Shown here: piece by piece, positions 61,074 through 64,000 of the stretch
How the letters are laid out: the number at the start of each line of letters is the position of its first letter
Position numbering within the stretch: the first letter of the stretch is position 1
Origin: Deltaproteobacteria bacterium
Lineage (GTDB): Bacteria; Lernaellota; Lernaellaia; JACKCT01
Assembly: GCA_020633895.1 (NCBI GenBank)
Contig: JACKCT010000004.1
Span: 186,001 to 250,000 of the forward strand
Direction: 5' to 3'
DNA length: 64,000 nucleotides
Translations under genes and position numbers: made by a program
Notes under the pieces: generated by a model
The model's database searches: none
What the model was told of the DNA's origin: nothing
What the model saw: the letters and a program-made list of their open reading frames with translations, nothing else

Positions 61074-61966
61074 CACGATGGGTCGTCTCCCGAAACGTAA
61101 TGCATCTCGAACCATTCCGGTTGAATGTTTGGCGTGTACCCCCGAAACGCCGTCAACAAATCGCGCCGCACCGCGTGCAGCGTCGCCACCTGAATCGGTC
61201 GCTCGCGCAGATCATCGGAAATGCGCACGACTTCCTGGCGGAACTCCTTGCCGACGTCCGAATAGATCATGTTGAAATACTGCAACGCTCGAGCCTGATG
61301 CATGGCCGCGCTGATGGATTCGGCGCTGTCCGGATTTTCGGCGGCGTATTTCTCGGCGCGATAAACTTCGACCAACACTGACAGCACCAGCGCCGTGCGC
61401 GTTTCGGAGAGCAGGGCGTCATAGCCCTTCCCGCCCTCTTCCCGCGCTTTTTTCGCGGCGGTGTGCATTCGCGTTCGGACCTCGCGCAACGCGCCATCCA
61501 GCGGTGTCACCGGCGGATGGTCCAGGTGCCGATTGATCGCTAGCGTCTCATCCACCGCCCGCGCAGCCGCGATTCCGCGTTCGATCTCCTCGGGGCCTTT
61601 CTCCGGCTTGCGAAGCTGCATGTACTCCCAAAAAGCCCGCGAAATCGTCAGCGCCGAAATCTGCGTGTTCACCGACGGCGCCAGGCTGCCCTTGGCGATC
61701 TCGATGCCTTCCTTGTATTTGCTCGCGAAACGCAAATCCAGCTTGCTGTCCACCAGGCGCACCATCTTCTCGACGCCGCCTTGCCTGTACAGACCGCGTA
61801 TATGCCCCAGATCCGGCTTGGCGCGGCACGCTTCCCCATGCAGGTCGACAGCGGCCAGCGCGATCTCGTTGAGGCGCTCGGGATCGAAATCCCGCTCCCG
61901 CGTCGCCAGCGCCAACAGGAGGAAAATCGCCGCGACGCCGGCACCAATGACGATGACGCGCTTCAT
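61073..61966 (-). CDS. Membrane-anchored helical protein of unknown function
   Basis: A 297-residue protein with an N-terminal hydrophobic segment (VIVIGAGVAAIFLLLAL) acting as signal or anchor. The rest is predicted to be helical, with charged repeats such as EEIERGIAAARAVDETLAINRHL, and has no enzyme motif or recognised domain. The ATG at 61966 is preferred because it places the hydrophobic segment at the terminus; an upstream ATG at 62011 is in frame. It is the first gene of a two-gene unit with the phosphodiester glycosidase; the partner suggests a periplasmic role. Confidence 0.72.
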   Translation of the reverse strand: MKRVIVIGAGVAAIFLLLALATRERDFDPERLNEIALAAVDLHGEACRAKPDLGHIRGLYRQGGVEKMVRLVDSKLDLRFASKYKEGIEIAKGSLAPSVNTQISALTISRAFWEYMQLRKPEKGPEEIERGIAAARAVDETLAINRHLDHPPVTPLDGALREVRTRMHTAAKKAREEGGKGYDALLSETRTALVLSVLVEVYRAEKYAAENPDSAESISAAMHQARALQYFNMIYSDVGKEFRQEVVRISDDLRERPIQVATLHAVRRDLLTAFRGYTPNIQPEWFEMHYVSGDDPS

Positions 61967-62159
61967 CGCGTCCTCGGAACAAAATTCATGAACAAAGCCT
62001 CCGGCATGCACGCACCATAGAAAAGCTCGCGACGCCCGGCAATCCCGCCCGGCAGTTTCGTTCCGAATCCGCCGACGATCGCCAACGGAAAACCCGCGAT
62101 TCCCGACACTTGGAAAGAATAGCTCAAGCTTCGAATGCGGCTTGCATTTGTCGGACGGC

Positions 62160-62165
62160 TATGAT
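62160..62165 (+). promoter_or_regulatory. -10 element of rpmB
   Basis: TATGAT at 62160-62165, about 100 nt before the ATG. No good -35 was seen at 16-18 bp. Confidence 0.4.
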
Positions 62166-62264
62166 AAACGGCCCCTCCGACTCGCGCCGGAGCCCATGGG
62201 CTGAATATTCGCGGCGGCGAGCGACAGATTTCGAAGACTAAGACCGACGATTCAGGAGCGCATC

Positions 62265-62489
62265 ATGGCTCGCGTTTGCGAAGTTTGCGGCAAAGGTCGC
62301 CAGATCGGGATGAATGTGTCCCACTCCCACATCCGCACCAAGAAGGTGTGGCAGCCGAATCTGCAGAAGATTCGCGTGCTGACCGCCAACGGCACCCGCA
62401 AGCGCATGCTCGTTTGCACCACGTGCATCTCGCGCGGTTTCGTGACCAAGGCGCACTCGGGCGCGTTTTCCCGCCCCAACGCCGGTTAA
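62265..62489 (+). CDS. rpmB: 50S ribosomal protein L28 (zinc-ribbon form)
   Basis: A 74-residue ribosomal protein. MARVCEVCGKGRQIGMNVSHSHIRTKKVW is diagnostic of L28. Two cysteine pairs, CEVC at the start and CTTC near the end, identify the zinc-binding (C+) form; many bacteria also carry a zinc-free version. A GGAG Shine-Dalgarno precedes the ATG. It is flanked by its own promoter-like -10 and a terminator. Confidence 0.96.
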   Translation: MARVCEVCGKGRQIGMNVSHSHIRTKKVWQPNLQKIRVLTANGTRKRMLVCTTCISRGFVTKAHSGAFSRPNAG

Positions 62490-62524
62490 TTTTCCGCAAG
62501 AACACCGATAGACAATTCGCTTTC

Positions 62525-62552
62525 AAAAAAGCAGGCCGTCCCGCCTGCTTTT
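62525..62552. terminator. Terminator of rpmB
   Basis: AAAAAAGCAGG and CCTGCTTTT form a 7-bp stem with flanking A and T runs, so it may act in both directions. Confidence 0.75.
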
Positions 62553-62632
62553 CGTATTTCACGCCCCAACGTGCTTCGTCCTTCTCTCGTGCCCCTATTC
62601 CCCATTTGTCGATCTGCTAGACTACTTTGCTT

Positions 62633-63232
62633 ATGACGCATGTGATTGCCGTAGCCGGTTCTCCCCGTGAGGGCGCCAACACCGACCGCCTGCTCGACGC
62701 CTTTCTGGACGGCGTGCGCGAGGCCGGTGCGTCCGTTGAACGGGTGACGATTCGCGAGGCCGACGTGGGCCCTTGCCGGGACTGCGGCCCCTGTGAAATT
62801 GCGGGATCGTGCGTCATTGCCGACGATCATCCGGCTCTGGCCGTCCGCGTGTTGGAGGCGGATATCTTCGTGCTCGCCTCGCCGGTGTACTACTGCGGCT
62901 TTCCCGGCATGACCAAGAACTTCATCGACCGCTTCCAGCCCTACTGGTACGGACGCTACAAAAAGAACCTGCCGCCGCGGACCGGGCCGGACGGGTATTT
63001 TCTGTCGGTGGGCGCGGCGCCGAGCCTGAAAAACTTTGACGGCATGCGCGTGACATTCAAGTATTTGATGCGCTCAGTCTGGGGGGAACCGTGCGGGGAA
63101 TTGGTGGTCCCGGCGACCGAAGAACGCGGCGCCGTCGCAGCGGACACCGCATCCCTGGAACAAGCCCGCCGGTTGGGTTATGAAGCTGTGATGCAAAGGC
63201 AACGGGCCTCCGACGAGGCGCCGGGGCGATAG
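62633..63232 (+). CDS. NADPH-dependent FMN reductase / flavodoxin-like oxidoreductase
   Basis: A 199-residue flavoprotein of the NAD(P)H-dependent FMN reductase family. The N-terminal VIAVAGSPREGANTDRLL is the FMN phosphate-binding loop, and VLASPVYYCGFPGMTKNFIDRF is the second family signature. A Cys-rich patch, CRDCGPCEIAGSC, resembles iron-sulfur-flavoprotein-like members (WrbA/isf type), so an iron-sulfur or thiol role is possible. The start ATG at 62633 lies 9 nt after a -10-like TAGACT with no Shine-Dalgarno. The substrate is unknown. Confidence 0.88.
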   Translation: MTHVIAVAGSPREGANTDRLLDAFLDGVREAGASVERVTIREADVGPCRDCGPCEIAGSCVIADDHPALAVRVLEADIFVLASPVYYCGFPGMTKNFIDRFQPYWYGRYKKNLPPRTGPDGYFLSVGAAPSLKNFDGMRVTFKYLMRSVWGEPCGELVVPATEERGAVAADTASLEQARRLGYEAVMQRQRASDEAPGR

Positions 63233-63271
63233 ACGATTCCATCGATCGATGGTGAATGGGAGGAGATGACC

Positions 63272-63745
63272 ATGGCCGAGCGAGAAGACCTGACCGGGAA
63301 AAAAGCGCCGAACTTCAACCTGCCCGACCAGGACGGCAACAAGCACAAACTCGCCGATTACAAGGGCAAAAAGGTCGTCCTCTATTTTTACCCCAAGGAC
63401 GACACCCCCGGATGCACCAAGGAAGCCTGCGGATTTCGCGACCTGAAGGGCGAATTCGACGCGGCGGACACGGTGATCTTCGGCGTCTCCAAGGACGGCG
63501 ACAAGTCGCACCAGAAGTTCATCGGTAAGTACAAGCTGAACTTTCCCCTGCTCTCCGACGAGAATCTCAAGGTGCATGAGGCGTACGGCGCCTACGGCGA
63601 GAAGAATATGTACGGCATCAAGCGCATGGGCGTGATCCGCTCCACCGTGCTCATCGGCCCGGACGGCAAGGTGGCCAAGCACTGGCGTTCGGTGAAGGTC
63701 GCCGGGCATATGGACAAGGTCCTCGAGGCGGCCAAGGCCATCTAA
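63272..63745 (+). CDS. bcp: Bcp-type thiol peroxidase (peroxiredoxin)
   Basis: A 157-residue peroxiredoxin reduced by thioredoxin. The peroxidatic cysteine is in YPKDDTPGCTKEACGFRD, which also holds the resolving cysteine five residues later, the 2-Cys BCP pattern. The motif GKKAPNFNLPDQDG opens the fold. The ATG at 63272 is spaced normally from GGGAGGAG; the ATG at 63266 directly abuts it. It is followed immediately by polX. Confidence 0.96.
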   Translation: MAEREDLTGKKAPNFNLPDQDGNKHKLADYKGKKVVLYFYPKDDTPGCTKEACGFRDLKGEFDAADTVIFGVSKDGDKSHQKFIGKYKLNFPLLSDENLKVHEAYGAYGEKNMYGIKRMGVIRSTVLIGPDGKVAKHWRSVKVAGHMDKVLEAAKAI

Positions 63746-64000
63746 ATGTCTCCCGCGAATTTGGACAAAAAGGCGATCGCCAAGACCTTCAAGCGGGTCG
63801 GCACCTTGATGGAATTGGCCGGCGAAGAGGACTTCAAGGCCACGGCCTACACCCGTGCGTCGCGAGCCATCGAGACCTTCGAAGGGGCGGCGGAGGACAT
63901 CGTCCCGGCGGCCAAGGCCGGGAAGATTCGCGGCATCGGCAAGGGCCTGACCGACAGCCTCGTCACGCTGGTCGAAACCGGCGAGTTGCCCGAATTGGAA
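63746..64000 (+). CDS. polX: DNA polymerase/3'-5' exonuclease PolX, N-terminal part
   Basis: The first 85 codons are visible before the window edge. The N-terminal helix-hairpin-helix region is typical of family X: KTFKRVGTLMELAGEEDFKATAYTRASRAIETF, then GKIRGIGKGLTDSLVTLVETGELPELE. Bacterial PolX fills short gaps in base-excision repair, often with a C-terminal PHP domain, not visible here. The ATG follows the bcp stop without a gap. Confidence 0.92.
   Translation, partial: MSPANLDKKAIAKTFKRVGTLMELAGEEDFKATAYTRASRAIETFEGAAEDIVPAAKAGKIRGIGKGLTDSLVTLVETGELPELE

Overview
The window is a compact, GC-rich chromosomal segment from a Gram-negative bacterium. It encodes Sec-exported and lipoprotein-type proteins, an outer-membrane beta-barrel, RseP, a HtrA-type protease, NlpD and DedA. 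Several features together point to a deltaproteobacterial-type lineage (Myxococcota, Desulfobacterota or a related candidate phylum): the order rpsB-tsf-pyrH-frr-uppS-cdsA-dxr-rseP, the order thrS-infC-rpmI-rplT-pheS-pheT-ihf-merR-tRNA-Pro-surE-pcm-dedA-nlpD, a DUF4388 protein and a CFI-box protein. The species cannot be named from the sequence alone. No insertion sequence, prophage, rRNA operon or CRISPR array was seen.

Layout. 1-2789 (minus): iron operon fur, zinc ribbon, feoA, feoB, with feoB cut by the left edge. 2790-3286: AT-rich spacer with a nest of degenerate palindromic repeats, then tRNA-Cys. 3442-8430: SurA-like chaperone, a spacer with DnaA-box-like sites, lon (minus) and a fatty-acid desaturase. 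8453-13000: a dispersed inverted repeat, a ceramidase-like enzyme, an SGNH/TPR protein and ychF. 13172-23580: a lipoprotein, then the translation, undecaprenyl, phospholipid and MEP cluster rpsB to pssA. 23696-32104: asd, a CFI-box protein with its beta-barrel partner, truA, an exported phosphatase-superfamily enzyme, an FHA-like protein and a VOC protein. 32168-39755: SDR epimerase, metallophosphoesterase, lipoprotein, DUF58 protein, glycosyltransferase, potassium channel and a pseudo-receiver/DUF4388 protein. 40187-46249: zinc ribbon, patatin, HtrA, M18 aminopeptidase, RluD-type synthase and YfiH. 46601-55362: rho, tRNA-Val, thrS, infC, rpmI, rplT, pheS and pheT. 55549-60017: ihf, merR-like, tRNA-Pro, surE, pcm, dedA, nlpD and apt. 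60330-64000: a two-gene minus-strand unit, rpmB, a flavin reductase, bcp and the start of polX.

Most of the window is core housekeeping. Translation (rpsB, tsf, frr, thrS, infC, rpmI, rplT, pheST, rpmB, truA), envelope lipid synthesis (uppS, cdsA, pssA, dxr) and envelope quality control (rseP, HtrA, SurA-like, lon) sit in tightly packed units with 1-11 bp overlaps. The less ordinary material is in small accessory proteins and in the spacers: the repeat nest before fur, a DnaA-box cluster, a palindrome inside the lon promoter, several apparently leaderless promoters, two signalling domains with altered phospho-binding residues (FHA and receiver), a translationally coupled CFI-box/beta-barrel pair, and an RseP with three PDZ domains. 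No complete new system is certain; the CFI-box/barrel pair and the repeat nest are the best leads.
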